Origin: Phytoseiulus persimilis
Lineage: Eukaryota > Arthropoda > Arachnida > Mesostigmata > Phytoseiidae
Length of the DNA: 64,000 bases
Reading direction: 5' to 3'
NCBI GenBank assembly: GCA_037576195.1
Contig: CM075104.1
Coordinates: 15,268,211 to 15,332,210, forward strand
Shown in pieces: positions 12,605 through 27,286 of this stretch. Position 1 is the first letter of the stretch. Each line of letters begins with the position of its first letter. A model generated the notes under the pieces. That model ran no database searches. It saw only the letters and a program-made list of their open reading frames with translations, and was not told where the DNA came from. The translations under genes were made by a program, and so were the position numbers.

Positions 12605-15600
12605 CTGAAACAACAAGAGAACACATTAGTACGCGCGGTATCGCACTCCCTTGACGTGTCCCCGCGCATGCTCCGTCGCTCTGAATATGAGTGAGGGAAG
12701 TTCCTTGAGTTCCCGACAGATTGATGCTCGGAGTTTCGCCAGAACATCTTGTGCTGCGCTTCCTGATATATAGTGAATCTCCGAACCAAACGAGTACGCG
12801 TGGAGCCGAACGTATCCGATTCGCTTGGGTCCTCTACTTTCTCTTTCGTAACGTCTCCCCCATTGCCGCGTCTCTCAGATTCACTTTCGTATTTCCAGCA
12901 ATGGGGATGACGGGACAGTTACGCAGGTCTCACTGATGCTCCTTCGGTCCGCCACAGTGATGCCTTGAGCGGAGGCAGTGACACGCTATTGCTGTCACGC
13001 TTGCGGACGCGCCGCGCTGGCCGCACTGGCGACACGCAACAGCACACGCTAAGCCGCAAGTCTGGACCAACGAATCAGGTTTCAGATTTCGGACTCTGGA
13101 ATCAGCTCCCTCTCTGTCCCACTGCCCGCGGGGAGGCCCAATCTTGTAATGATTGCTTCTTCTCGAAGTTACGTCCAAATGAACATCAACGGCTCCATGT
13201 TCTCGTTGTGGTCACGACCTCCCAGCGAGCGTTGGAATCTAACGACTCACGTCAGAAGATACGAACCCGCACCTGAGCCAGGACGAGACTTCTTCTGACC
13301 GCCCTGAATCCCAGTGCTTGGATTGGGAGAAAAGAGTCATCGAGTCGGTTGGCTACAAACTGATTTCTGCTCCAAGGAAGGAGCGCGGGGCGGAGGGGGA
13401 TTGATTCACATGAAAAGATCCGTTCTGCATAAGTCGTCGTTACACCGGCGCCAGAAAAGCGAATCGGAGCACCTCTGTGTCTATGGTTGCAATTCCCCAG
13501 CTCGCCATTCAACGAGAAGAGCGAACGATTCGTGGGTGAGTGTGCAACATTCTATCCTTTTATCTGTTTGTCTGCTTATCCAGAATCTATAGAAGCGGCG
13601 CGTTTCTTTTTTCTTTTGTGCCGGCGGCGGCATCCGAGCCAGAATCAGGGTTGAGAATGATGGAAAAAAAGGAGACGGGGAGGGCCGACTTAATTTCGAG
13701 CGAGTCTCCACGGACATGGCCTGAAGCCATTGTCTAACTACAAGAAACACGACGAAGCGTACTGTGGGCGAAACTCGGTGCGTAGAACGGGCTGCGGGAG
13801 TGATCCGGAGTTTTTTCGAATTTACGGAGCACAGGCTTCTGTTCTTCCCCAGTTTCGTTTTTTGCGCACTTAAGCGACGACACTTGAATCTTCTCTTCTC
13901 TGCGGGCGGTGGCGACGGATCCTCTCCCCTTCAGGTCCGGAATGATCCAAACTGATAGCTCGTAAGACGGGGGAAACATGCATCCGGACTTCGCCACTGC
14001 GAACCGAACTTCGCTCGAAAACAATCGTCGCTCATGCTGAAGGGATCTGAGAAAAATGAACGCGTATTCCTCCAGGAATACGACTCCAGGATGACGCGCG
14101 GTAATCATCGGGACCGGAACTCGAACTTTTGAAAACTTGACAGGCGCACTTCGCGTCTGTCTGTTTGTTTGCTCGTTCACAACGGTCTTCCGCAGTGCCC
14201 CGCCTGTTTCGTCGGTGTGCCCCTCCGCACAGTCGTCGTTCCGATGGGATTCACTTTGTCTTGGGCAGCTCGTTCAGTTTGTTTAATGCACCTCACTGCC
14301 CACTTTGACAAGCCCGCTCAAGAGCTCGTTTGATCATCTCACGTGACAAAACGGCTGACGGAATCGGTAGCTGCTCCCGCTCAGCCCTGCATCACCCGAT
14401 AAACCATGCTCCACTCGATTCGGCATTCTTAGAACGAGAATCAGACTCACAATCACGGCAGCATGGAACGTCAGAAAGCGAATCGATCCGCTATCTTGTC
14501 ATCCAAAACGAGTAATCTGAGACACCACCAAAGGATTCCGCCCAGTCAAAAACGTCAAAAGACGCTCGTCGGCCGTCACGGAATTTCTTCTGGCTTTCGG
14601 AGCCGGAGTTCTTCCCATACGATGTCTTCTCCCTCTGAGCGACAACGATTGTTTACATCTGTGTCGTGTAATGAATGGATCTCGGTCGAACAGTAGCCGA
14701 TCGGACTTCTCCCGGACTGTGGTCTACTTCCCAGCGGAATTAGTGCTGGGCTATCTCTAAGGGGGGAGGAGGGAGAACATTGTCCAGTGGAGTGATCGAT
14801 CCCTGAGACATCCAGGGACCGCATATTCATTGGAGAAGACGTAAGGGACACTCCGAGTCAACTCGAAAACGGAGAGCAGTGTTTCCAGAATCTGGCACCG
14901 CGCCGTCTGCGTTCTGGCGACAAGAATCGACCCGAAACAGTTCGAGCGAGTTTTCCTTGATCATTCCTCAATCGACACTCGTGCTTTGGAACTCTTCGAG
15001 ATCACTCTCCCTTTTCGGGGTAATTGATTGCCGCCGACGGCCGAGAAGAGAACCACTGGAAGCAGAAACCAGTGAATGCTATCCATATCTAGGGCACAGA
15101 GCACTCGATTTGATGCAGATTTCCCCAAGTTCCGTTCACTCGCGGTCATGTCTACCTGCGACTCCAACGAGACGCCGGAGAATGGAAGACTCTGAACCAT
15201 TGTGTAAGAATTCCCGATGCGCTCCGGATCCGACCCAAGGTCTTGCGTCGATGGGAAAGATTCTGCGGCATACTTCCACTACAATACATATCGAAATCGC
15301 GTACACAGGAGCGGAAAGTGCGGGCCTCGTAGTGTTCCGAATGATCGTCGCCGCAACTGAAAACACTGGAGCTCTCCGAAAGCACTGCTCTGAGAGGATA
15401 CGATGATGTGGCTGGCGACTCCTCATGATCCGTTCGTCGCCTCGCTTAGGTCATCTGGTCAACAGCCACACGACGGGATTCCGACACCGTGATGGCAACA
15501 CGGAGGGATGACGACTTCGCTTGTAGCATTGCTGCTGCGGCAGCATATTTGAAGCAGGAAACGAGCGCCCGAATGAACAAAGTCGAGAAGAGCAATTTTT

Positions 15601-18600
15601 GTCATTCTCAAACGGAGACAAAACGCAACTCGAACGCCGGATTTCTGTTCCGTCGGCACCGTGTCGAAAATCATACACTGCGCTGTTAAGTGCTTCATTC
15701 ATTCCGTCCACCGAAGGGAGCTCCTAGCTTGAGATCATTCTTCTTATTGGAGCTAATATCTCCGCGACGTAGGGCTCGCATCCCGCTCAGAGATCACGCT
15801 GTCGATGTGCTCGTATCAAACTCGGACGTTCCTGAGGCTTTGAATACGGAGCGCGCCGTGGGAAGACAGCTCGAGTGGTGAATGCGTGCCGTTTCAATAG
15901 CGATGCCAATATGGCGTTCGACGAACCCCGTCGTTTGCATTCTGATCGATAATGAGATCGAGTCCGGACCCATAGCAGCTGGAGTCGAAAGCAACGTGAA
16001 TGAGAACAGCTCCGGAAATTTCGATCAACCACTAAGTTTGGCGATGGCCCCAAGGTGGGTTCCGAGCATCCCCGGCCGATCAAACGGGAACGAAGGGCAT
16101 TCGGACAAACGTTAATCCATATTATATCAAGCAACAGAAATTGTTTTCAGCACCGAACGTCGGAGCACGGAGCAGTTTCCAACGCGGTTCCATCCAAACC
16201 CTCTTACCTGCCGCTATGGCATTCGAATTTGGAACCGGAGAGGAACGAAAACATTCGTGAATTTCGGATCTGCTGACTTGGTGGCCGTCCGGGTACCGTC
16301 GCTCGGGCGCGATCTTGGGGTCCTTCGCTCGGATCGATTGAAGACCCCTGCACCTGATGAAATCTCTCCGACGCCATTTATAGTCGATAGTTGGTTGCCA
16401 AGAGAGGGACGAAGTAAGGACACCGCCTGTCAACAGCCCATCCGCTCGCAACACGCGTGCCTTCATAGTCGTCATGGTGGTTAGGCTGCTCTGTCCCTTC
16501 CGTTTCGCTCGCCCGCCTAATCGTCTACCTGCCGGTCGGCCAACGGGTACTGGGGTGGCGTGGAGCTCATCGAGAGTACGTGGAGGCTGCCGAAAGTGGG
16601 CCACTAACACTTACTCGAACTCCGATCACGTAGCCAGCGACTTGAATACTCAGTTAGAGCTCGGTCTGCTGAACTGACAAGCAAACAAGCATCTCGACAA
16701 CAAACTCTTCGATGGGAGCGGCGACACAAGCAAAGGAAAAAAGGCAACAAGCCGTAGATCCAATTAGACTACCCTGCAGCTAACTCCGAGTGGATACCGA
16801 GTCTCCACCATGGGACGGACGAGCGAGAACGCACACCTGATGACCCATTTCATGATCCTCTCTCGGATTACCCCGTCAAGCCTTTGCGAGCACGTCATGA
16901 CAACATGGAAACAACGTTAGACGCCTACTTAAGCTTCGGTCGACCTTCGGTCTAGCCGCTCGAGAGCCAAACGAGTCTTGGTAACTCTTCGTCGAAGTTA
17001 CCGGCCTCCTGTTCCTTGCGCACGCTCCCAGGGGAAACTGGGTTCCGCAGCGGATACAAGCGATGTTCTGCGTCAAACTCCTCCGATGGCGACCCTGCTC
17101 GCCAAGGAATCTTACTGTAGCCCCCAGAACCAGTCGGTTTGAGACTGAATCTATCGAGACAGGCCAGAAGTTTCCAACAGTTTCTTGCAACAGCGGAAGG
17201 TTCCAGTGGACCTCCAAGGATTTCACTCGTCATATCGGACAGAGTACAGGAAGAGTTTGTGTTCTCCACGTACACAGCGCTTCCTACCTACGCAGCCGAT
17301 GGGCAGCTCGGAATCTGATGCTCTCGCGGCTGGAGCCGATTCGGTCTTCACGTTGAGCTAAAAGGAAAAGCTGCGTAGAAGCGGTTCCGTGATTCCGTGA
17401 TGACTACAGTGATTTGACACTGTCTATCTTCACTATCTGCGCCCTATCTGTTTGAAAAAGGCTCAAGTTACATGGCCCAGATTTTCGACAATGGTCGAGA
17501 AAGAATTAGCAACGCCAACGGGCCGGCGAGCAACCGAGCTAGAGAGCAAGCAATCCACATTCCTCGAGAAAACACGACAAAAAGCCGCATCCCACCAGAT
17601 CCAACATGAGGAATTTCGTTATTCGGTCACATGCAAGCGATTTCAGTGCGGTGGTAAATATTTTTCCCAACCAAACAACGTTGTTCGTGTTGTTCCGAGT
17701 CTTTCCGCGGTCGAGGTTCGACTGTCGGACTGCCTGACTGGCGCGGACAAAGCGAGGTTCGTCAGCAGGAGATGAGACCTCATACAAAACAAACTTCAGG
17801 CCGTCACAACGATCGGCAGCAACTCAACCGCGGAGAAGCGCGCCCTCAGTGTCTTTGGATGACTAGATGATAGTCGGCGTTACCAAAGCGGGGATTCGAA
17901 CACCGGGGAATAATTCACTCGACAATCTCGCTGAAGTTGCACTTCGTTCTTGTCAACTAGTCACAAAGTTGTCGTTCTTCGCGGTTCGAGGCAACCACTT
18001 TTGTTAGTTGAATTCTGAGGCGGAACGGAGGGAATCGTTCCGGTTGGGTCGGCATCTGCCCGAATGTATGCGGAGGCGCTCCGAAATGTTGATTTCAGAA
18101 TGATCGGGTGAGAGAGAGTGATCTCCCTGCAGAAACCGCGAACAGAATAGTTATGTAGACCTGCCGGGCGTTCCAAATGGAACATTGTCTGTTTGCGAAG
18201 TTTTCAGTTTCCTGAAGACTACAAGACGAACAAAAACGAACGCTTGTCCGACGAATCGAAAGTGATCGCTATTCCGAGCGCAGTTCTCGGGTCACAGCTC
18301 CATTTTCCCTCTGGCCTTCCCAAGAGCTACTCCGAGAGCAGATGTCAATATGGGAGCTGAGAAACGGTTCGTGATCTGCGGAAAGCATCGGGCGGAATTC
18401 CCATAAGACCTCACAAAACGTCTAGAACGAGAAATTCAACCTTCCAGCAACGGAAGTCGGGAGACCGACGGTCTGTCATCATATCGGGGCAGTGCGCCAT
18501 GCGTGGTCTTCGCAGCCGAAAGACTCGCGTGAACACCGCGAGTCGGCAACCTCATCCAAGATCGAAAGGACGCACCAGATCGCTCGAAAATTGAGGATCT

Positions 18601-21600
18601 CCATCGATCGCCGTGAGAGAGCGAATGTTTTCACCGGAGTCGATTGACCGAGGGAAGGTGAGATGGCGCTGCGTTCCAGCGCTCCTGGATATGTTTCTGG
18701 CGGGGATCTGAGCACTGATCGTTTCAAATCCAGAACCACCCGCTCGCCTCCGTGTTCCTTTGTGGGTGATCGTGATTAAAGAGTCGATTCGGGAAGGTCC
18801 ATCACATTACAGTCCACGCCCACACTTCAACTTGCGATGTTCCAAGTTCTTCTTTCCAGCATGAATATTGAATGTATATCATCAGTTGCGATGAGTGTCC
18901 GCAATGTCTTTTTTTGCAAGAAACCTACAACTTGAGAGACTTGTTGGCCACAGCGCTATCGCACAACCAGATGTGCCCGGACTGCGCTGCCTCCCCGTTA
19001 TACGTAAGATAGCCAGTACCAGAAATGGCTGGAGGAACAGAAGACGTCAGAAGGTTCGCAGAATGGGTCATCGACCCTTTTACGAGATGCACCACCGCAG
19101 GCGACAACAACGGCAGCAGCATCAAAAAATATCCAAAACGAGACCCAGAGTCACCGGAAAACGCTGCTGACATTGATCTTAGCTTGAGGCTAGACACGCA
19201 CCGTGATAAGCGGAGCTCTTCGAATGCGTAATGTTCGTGGACGCAGCGGTAACGACCCCGGCGATGTCGACCATGACCACACACCCGCAATCAAGACACG
19301 GATTCCGAGCGTGAAACAAAAGACTGAAAAAGAACCTCTTCTTGATTCCGTGCCGTTAGCAAAACCGCGGCCTTGGCGGAGCCTTGCGGAGAAAGACAAA
19401 GTGTTGTGACTTCCTCCTGCAAGCCGGGAAGATGATCAGCTGGTGGCTTCAAGCACAAGCCCCTCGGTCACAGAAACGAAGGAACGAGGCGAGAGCGACA
19501 GAGACCGCCACCGAATCGCTCTAGAGGAAAATCACTCGGAATGGGATCGACCGTGAGAAATGAATACGGCCGCACGAAGCAATCGCTTCCGAATATTAGA
19601 CGCAGGCTGGAGCGGAGAGACACCAGAACTCATGAAGAACTCGGAGTCCAGCTACAAGAATGGCTGGATCGAGCAACACGAAACTTGAGCTTCAAACACT
19701 ATCCGTCCAAGATCGTCGACCTCTTGCGGACAAATGAAAATCAAGCTCAAGTCTGAGCGAATTCATCGGAAAGGAAAATGATATTCACTTTGACCCGCTG
19801 ATCCTTCCCAGGAAATGTCCGATATCGATTATGAAACGGATCGATTTGATGCGACCATAATCACAAGCGATAGAACGTCATATTGGTCCAGCGCTGGCTC
19901 GCGTGACTTCACGTGGCTCGACAACTGGGGATGCATTTCAAACTTGCCGATCCCGATTCACTTCCAGCCTGGTCACCATAGGAGCAGGCAGGCATCTTCC
20001 GTTCCGGCATCTTTTTTTTCCTCTGCAAAATCTTCAATCAGAAAGAGCGCGGATTCAGCGGATGGATGGCGGATTGAAGGAATGCTGAAGGGGAGGCTGT
20101 GGCCACCCGACGCAACAGTTTTCCTCCTCGCCACATCATGAGAAAAGACGGAGCTCATTAAGATCTATTTCATAATCAGGAACAGCGAAAATCGCTCTTC
20201 ATTGTACTTTGCGATGGATTGAGGTTGACGATTCGTCGAAATTCCGTTCTCTGTGGAGCCCACACTAGGAATCAATTAAAGTGAGGACATTCACTGAGCA
20301 CTCCATTCCTCCCGTCGAAGACTCAGCGAATATTTCCCTCCTTCTTATCGATCGATCCTCTTCGTATCATGCTGGTCCACGTCAAAAAAGTTCGCCTAGC
20401 TGAAGGTGAAACGCCCACGCCATTCCTTCCGCGCTGTGTTGGCGAGCAGGCTAACTCCCCAGAACTGTGTTCGGATACATTTGTTCTGGCTGTGACGTCT
20501 TCACGGAAATTTCTCTTTCGAGCCCGAGGGCTCGGGGTCTCGGACCGATCACTGTCACGGTTTCTACTGATCCTATGAAGCGTTTCAGCCATACTTCGTA
20601 AAGAGGGCTGGTCCCGAGCCTCGGCCGACAGGTGCGTGGTCAAACTCGAGGGTCCTGCTTTCTCGAGTGGAAAGCTCAAAGAGGACAACTGAAATTCCAG
20701 TATCTATGTCGTGAATCCGGGGGTTCTCATGTCGAACTAGACACAACTTTCCCCTACTCAGCCCGAGCAGATTCCGTTATCAGTTTGCGTGGAGGTAGAC
20801 TCAGTCAGTGTCAGATCCGACGGCCGACTCGCGTCTCCGCCGCTTTGTCGATCGCTTTCGTCATGGAAGGAAAAGACTGCTGGTCATTGGTGACTGATCG
20901 TCCCTCCTGATAACCCGCGGGGTTGTTCAAACAACTGGACCTTCCCCATGAACCAATCGTCTCTGTGATCGGAAGAGTCTCAGAATGCACCTTTCCTCAA
21001 GCGCTTGAAGCGAAAATCCAGCGAGCCGCGGAAACTTGGAGAGCGAGCGAATCAAGAGCGTTCCCACAAGAGGAAATCATGTCCCATGATTCGAGAACGT
21101 AAATGAATCTGTGTCACGCACATTCTCGAAGCGCAAACGTCGAAGAAGTTAAGAAACTGTATGTGCCTGTTCTGTAGCCGAGGGGAGATTTAATAACATC
21201 TTAGCGCCAGCGGCTTGACGCCAGCGGCTATTGGTGCCGAGACGTTGAGCATCCGCGTTTCTGAAATAAGCAACAAAGTGGACCTGATTGGGATTCTTTG
21301 CTCTGCTCTCTGCAGCGACATGAAACATACGCGGTCCACGTGGACAGTACGACTGCATACAAATCTTGAGTAACGAGTCCAAGAGCTAATTCGAGTCATT
21401 CTGCATGGAACGCAGGGCACACGTCACTGGCCGATATCAGATTTCGATGAAGCATTTGTCTGCCTTACTTGCCGAGCCGCGTCCACGTACACAGGAACGA
21501 ATGTTCAGTGATCATCAGAAAATCATTCACTCAGCAATGAGGAGTGAGGCCATCCAGGTCGTGCCGCGAGAGCGGCAAGCCACAAAATATATTTTCTTCT

Positions 21601-24600
21601 CAGTCGTCAAGGGACGTGAACGTGACTGAAACTGAGTGACCGATTGACCATTGATCCACCGACGGACTGCTTCTCCGACCGACTTCAAGTCGGCAGCAGC
21701 GGAGACTTTCGATGAAGTAGCTTGAGAAAACTCCGTTCAAGCATCAATCTATTGTTTGCAAGACGGCTCTCACGATCAGCCGGATTGATAGCGGAAGCTG
21801 TCGTTGAAACAGCGCAATTGTCAACCCGGGTAGCTCAGGAGAGAACGCCTTGTCCGAACAGAACCTGACTTGAGCGATGATCGACTGAAGCGGCGGACAC
21901 CGGGTGCTCCGCGAAACCATTCTGAACACATCTATTCTTTGGAAATGACCTTCAGTGGCAAATATGTGTCAGCTCTCGAGAGGAATTGCAGGAGTGGGTG
22001 TGAACTGGTCGCCATGCACTGCAGGAAAGTAGCTTGATTTTGCCCGAATTCAATTTATAAAGTGCTCCGAGCTCTGGTGGGTAGCTTCACTCTTCTTTCG
22101 ATGAATACTTACGCCCAGCAACTGAGACATCAAACCGGCAACTCAGCTTGATTAAAAGCATGCGACGGTGAACACAGTGTTTACGAGGGAAGCTCCCTGC
22201 AATTTCCTCAAGTTTTCAGGTCTTAACTGCACAATATCTCGGACTCTCGCATCGTTTTCTGTGTCTCACATTGACCAGGGACAGATTTCGCCGAAATATG
22301 ATCAGCTCTTCCGAGCATCGATCCAAAACGATCGTGGAATCGACATGCTTCTAAAAACGTAGAGAGATTTCATCCCAAGCAGCCCTCAGATTCGCGATTT
22401 CCCGCGAATGTCTAGAAGTGATTGATCCGCGAGTAAACACTTCTCTGCCTACTTGAGTCTGGAGAATCTTCCATTCCACGCGACCACTTTTGGTCACTGG
22501 CATTTTTCGAAACCATGAGAAGCTCTTGGTTCACAACCGAAAGGCGGGTGCGTATCCTGAGCGGGACACTTGTTGCTCTGAATCCATATAGACCGGAGGG
22601 CAATAAATCTCAAGATCACTGAGACTGCCGAGTTTTCCTCGCGCGGTCATTCCGGCCCACCAGCTAATGAAGAACATGGGGGTGATGCAGTTCTCACGGA
22701 TCCCTTGGCCGAAAACCTGGCTTGTTGTCGACCCTTCTCAAATAGACTCGATATTGCCATCAGGTCGGCATCTGACCTCTCGAACCTCGGGCTCGGAAGT
22801 CATGGAGGGAACTTGTTGAGGGCCAGTGGATAAACTCACCGCGTAGTGACATTTGAGTCCTTCGTATGGGTTCCGAGGCGTACTTTGGTTCACGGTGGCT
22901 CCCGCCACGATCATAGAGAGCATAGAAGACAACAGCAACATGTCTACCTAGGAATTTAACGTCTTTGTTCTCAGAAACGCAGCTCGGTTCTCGGGCAGCA
23001 GTTTGCGGCCGTCAACGCACGACTGCGGAGCTCGCTCGACGATCACGCACCACGCGTGACTTGATTTCGCGAGGTATTCGATGCACCACTCCCGACGGCT
23101 GCTCTGACAGAACTGACACCGGCTCCGCGCTTGTAAGTTCAAACGTAGCTGCGAGGATGGTCGCCAGGGCGCGCGCTTAAACGGTGGCGACCTCTAGCTG
23201 GGCAAATATGAACCATCGATCAGAATACGCCATACAGAGGGGTGAGACCTGCCCCTGGAGACAAGCTTGCAACGAAGTAGCTACACGGGAGAATTTCTTG
23301 GAATCGTGGTGTGCCATGAGGATTGGTGAGATGTATCGAGTTCTCGAGCGAAACCCGACGACAAAATCCGAGGAAAACCCGAGGCTGATTGGATGAAAAT
23401 TCTAGTCGACCTTGTCACAGCGAACATTGGGAGCTTCGGAAAAAACAACTGAAGCTCACTTGCACTCCGCATTGCATCCTGCCTAGGGAAAGGAGCTAAA
23501 GTGAGAGAGCTCGCACATGAGCTCCCTTCAGCAGGCATCATTGTCATCACTACAGTCGTCCGTCAAGTCGTCTGCTGTTGAGGGGGATCAATGCCGACTG
23601 CCAGGGAAAGTTATCTAGACTTCAAATTTTCATGGCGAGAGTATTGAGAGGAAACGTTGGCTAACGAACACTGAGGTTGTAATCTGTTATTGTGAATTGT
23701 GAGGGCCAAGAAAATGATGGTAGTGATTTTTGCGTAGTCCATGAGCGACAAATAGGCTCCGCTTCAACTCCCTTTTGATATGAAACTTTCCAGCTATCGT
23801 AATCCCCCTGATCTGGTCGAGGATCGAGTTCGGAACTCAATCGGGGTCGTGATCCTGTCGGGGACTACGTCTTCGAGGCACAGTGTCCCATGACGACCCT
23901 ACGAACACGTAATAAGACCCGTAATCCTCCTGAGACTGACACGCCGCGATATTAAGTTTCACGACGTCACGCTCCGGAATACACAATAAAGCTCGTGATT
24001 CCGTATAGACGCTGAGAATGAGATTTCAGAGCAACGGATTCCGCGTAGGATGATGCTGAGCATGTAGTTTCGGAGCAACCGGTATCGAGACCATCCAAAC
24101 GAACAGAAGCAGCAATTGCACCACAATGTAGTCGCTGGTCGCGAGGCGAGTGATCGAAAACGGTGTATCCGCTGGGTAAAGACTCCGTAGACTTTCGTTG
24201 CTTTGGCTGCGGAGCTGCGAAGCGGCGGGACATCCGTTCTTATCCAGCTATGATACAGCGGGGTGGAAAACTGACGCCACCCGCCGGATGCAGGGTCGGA
24301 CTGAATGTTGACGCGGCCAAGCGTGCTTTGGCATAGGAGTTGACAATCTTGGAACCTCCCGCATATATGTACCTCGGAGGTGCATATTCCCGGGCATAAC
24401 CGCCTCTTCCCAGGATATTTCCATGCAGGTTTTGTCTTGAATGGATACTCCCGATGAAAAATCGTGATGTTGTCCATTGTATCGAACAGGGGCAAGTCAA
24501 GAGGTTCTAATCGCTGATGGTGACGCGACTGGCAGAACCCCTGCGATCTTTGAAAACGGGAATCAACTGCCCCTGGTACCACGCAATGTGGTCCTAGTGA

Positions 24601-26469
24601 TTCATCGCTACGTGATCGCAAGTTAAACCTGGGAGACCGTCTTCTGTGTTTACAACAATTCAGTAGCTTGATGGGGACTTTCAGTTGCATTATCTCGGTC
24701 CGTGCGGTCGTGCGACGGCCCAGAGTCTTCATCCCGGCAGATGCCACCAGAATGAAACGGATATTTTGACAGGTCTCCTACAAGCTTGCTTCGATGGGAT
24801 GTTCTGGCAGTTCCTGCAATGGGCGGGACGGATGGAGTCCCCAATTATGCTGGATACCTTCGGAAAGTTCGGAAACTGAGAGTGCGAGTGGCGAATGATG
24901 AGGGAATTTGAATGGTTCGGGTCGCATGCGCGGCCCTATGGTGCACCATATCTGTAGGTGGCGGTGAAGTGGCATCAAGTTCAGAGCCTGATCGTGATGA
25001 TGAAAATGGCGATTAGTTCCAAAGTATCCGAGAAACGTTGATCATAGCTCGTTCCCTCGAGGTGGGGATGCAGAACCCATTGCAGAGCTCGGCATACCAT
25101 ACAGCGTTTGTTTGCGCGATTCATTTCGCGAAGAAAGTTTCATACTTTGGTTCCACTTCGCTTTTGAATTCATCACCGCTAGTTTGATCTGATTGGTATC
25201 AACGGGTTCGAGCGAATCCGACCGAAGTGAGCGTTGTGCTATTGGAGTCGTCCCGAGTGTAGGGTCGTAAGTTTCCCTTCTACACATGCGATCCACTCAA
25301 ATATTTCGAAAATGCTGCCGATGGAGAGGACTCCTGACCCACTCTGACCTGGATCCTGTGTGGGTCAGCCCCTGATCTTTCTAATGAAGACTCGTCAGCG
25401 ATTATCTCGCACGAACTACACACTATTTCCGATAGGGAATTCCTCTCTTTCAGAGGTGTGTCGCGCGGCTCCGTCGGTTGGCTTGCCCAGGTTCCGTTGC
25501 TGGCGAACGCGGCACGACGGGCCTCATCAGGGATGGAGGGACGAGCCTCGGTTCAGGAACCTCTGGAGGTGGCATTCCCCCCGTAGGAGGGCTTATTTCT
25601 CGTCGTTTTGCTCGGACTCCCTCCCAGGGGCGACGCTCTACCTGACTGCGCCACAGATGTTCCCTCGGTATTGATAATGCCTTCTCTGTACTGAATCCAA
25701 GGAGAACGCAATGGATCTTTGCATGTGATGGATGAGTGAAACGTTCATGGATATGATGATCGGATATAGCTTTCCTCGACTCGTTCCGGGTTTCATCCCG
25801 AGGTCCCGAAGCAGAACTCAAATTTCCCGCGTGAGACCATTCTGATACGAAGACGCTGACTGTGGCACTGTGTGATCCGCTATCGCAGCAAAACAAATCG
25901 CATCGGCTCTTTTCGGTGTCTGCTCTACAGCCTTCGTACACGTGTGTAGCCAAATTTCAAGTTTTTCAAGTGAATCCATTAGCTTTCCAAGCTCGTTCCG
26001 TGCTAGAATCGTGGTTCTCGGATTTCATTAAAATCGGGGGCTCTGTGAACCATGAGTTGAGCTCGGAGATAAGTCTGTCATGGACGAGCTTTCCGGCATG
26101 GGTCATAGGCTCTCTCGTATGCTCGGAGCTCGGGCATCCACTCCAGCAACGGCCGATCAGTTCGACAGAGAATTAAGGAACCGGGGGCTCGCGGGGTGTA
26201 ACAGTTTCGAGTTGCATCACACCGTTTGACGCCCGTTTTCCATCGATGTCAGCCTTTGAACGCGGCTGAGAAACCCGTTCGGCGAAGAAGCCCAATCCTG
26301 GCAATACACCACTCGAGCTCGCACTCCGAGCTCATTAAATCCATAACTCGTACCAGTCCCGAACCTCGACAACCGAAGAGAAAACCTGTCATAACCTCCT
26401 TTGGAACCCTTGTCACCATCAATAATCTCAATCGGCTTTCAACTTTCAGCAGCAGTAGCAGCGGGAAAG
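12605..26469. other. Gene-poor 14-kb stretch
   Basis: No protein family was recognised on either strand. The 5' exon of alpha-mannosidase (signal peptide) should lie somewhere here but was not identified. The longest open frame is minus 24747-23959 (262 codons), with no recognisable domain. A second uncertain frame is plus 19025-19231, beginning MAGGTEDVRRFAEW, overlapped by an equally long antisense frame. Neither has supporting splice sites or a poly(A) signal that I could see, so neither is annotated as a gene. Confidence 0.45.
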
Positions 26470-27074
26470 ATGGCCTCGGCGGACTTGTGCTGGCAAATCA
26501 TGCGCGTTCAATCGTGCCACATCGTCAAAAAGCCCCAGTGTGCAAAGTGGTTCTCCACGGATCCCCTGAACCCGAAGAACGTTCACGTGAAGAAGTTCTC
26601 AGGGCTCTCGCAGAAGAAGGCTCTCACCGTGGCGGCAAACCCTAAAGGAAAGGGGGTTGTTCTGGTTGCCAAGACCAAGAACTTCAGGTTGAACAGGCCT
26701 GTAAAATCTCTCCAGCAGATCCCTCTGACCAAGCACATGAGGAGGATCAACAAGGCTATCAACGGTGAGGCGCAAACATGAATTACTTGTACTCCCCCAG
26801 GGGAATGAGTGCGAGCTCGGCGGAATTCTGTGATCAGAGCGATCCGCCTTCTGAGTTCTGATCGCGATGTCCGCCGACCCGTTCCAGTAATGGCAGATTA
26901 GTTTCTTCAGCAAATCCGAATCCGCTCAAAGAATGAACCGTGGGTCTCTCGGTTTCAGGAATTTCCAAGGCCTACGGTCGAGCCGATCTGTCTCTGACCC
27001 TCAAGAGACGCGCTACTGCTCTCATCAAAGCTCAGCAAAAGGCCGCCAAGTCTGGCGCTGTCAAGAAGGAGTGA
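26470..27074 (+). CDS. RpL28: 60S ribosomal protein L28 (eL28), two coding exons
   Basis: A structural protein of the large cytosolic ribosomal subunit. Coding exons are 26470-26764 and 26959-27074, joined in phase (AAC G|gtgagg ... ttcag|GA ATT), giving 136 aa, the usual length. It starts MASADLCWQIMRVQSCHI and contains the family hallmarks KWFSTDPLNPKNV, FSGLSQKKALTV and KGVVLVAKTKN. The second exon, GISKAYGRADLSLTLKRRAT, supplies the basic C-terminal helix, followed by ALIKAQQKAAKSGAVKKE. The sequence before the ATG (tttcaactttcag then cagcagtagcag) looks like a splice acceptor, so a non-coding first exon upstream is likely. The C-terminal third is divergent, but the overall fit is good. 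Repeat element X1 begins only about 210 bp after the stop codon. Confidence 0.92.
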
Positions 27075-27079
27075 ATAAA
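27074..27079 (+). terminator. Poly(A) signal of RpL28, overlapping the stop codon
   Basis: AATAAA shares its first base with the TGA stop (27072-27074) in the run gtgaataaac. If it is used, the 3' untranslated region would be only some 15-30 nt. No other AATAAA is evident before the repeat complex. Confidence 0.65.
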
Positions 27080-27286
27080 CTTATCGGCGTTCTGACGATA
27101 TGATTGTCATCCTTCCTGCTCGATGAACTTGAGAGCCTCATCTGAGTGCAGAGCTACGCGAGTTACTCAGCGGGGCTAATATTCGTGGGATTTCTCATCT
27201 CACAGATTGATTGTGCGACGTTGGGGGGTCTTCGCAAGAAGCTCGTAAAGATGACGTGACGAAACACGGGCTGTCCATGTATTTTG

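Noticed and set aside
17880-17950. A tRNA-like B box (gttcgaatccccgc) on the minus strand
   Set aside because: The T stem has a mismatch, no 7-bp acceptor stem partner (accaaag) is found upstream, and no A box is in place. At most it is a remnant of a tRNA-derived repeat.
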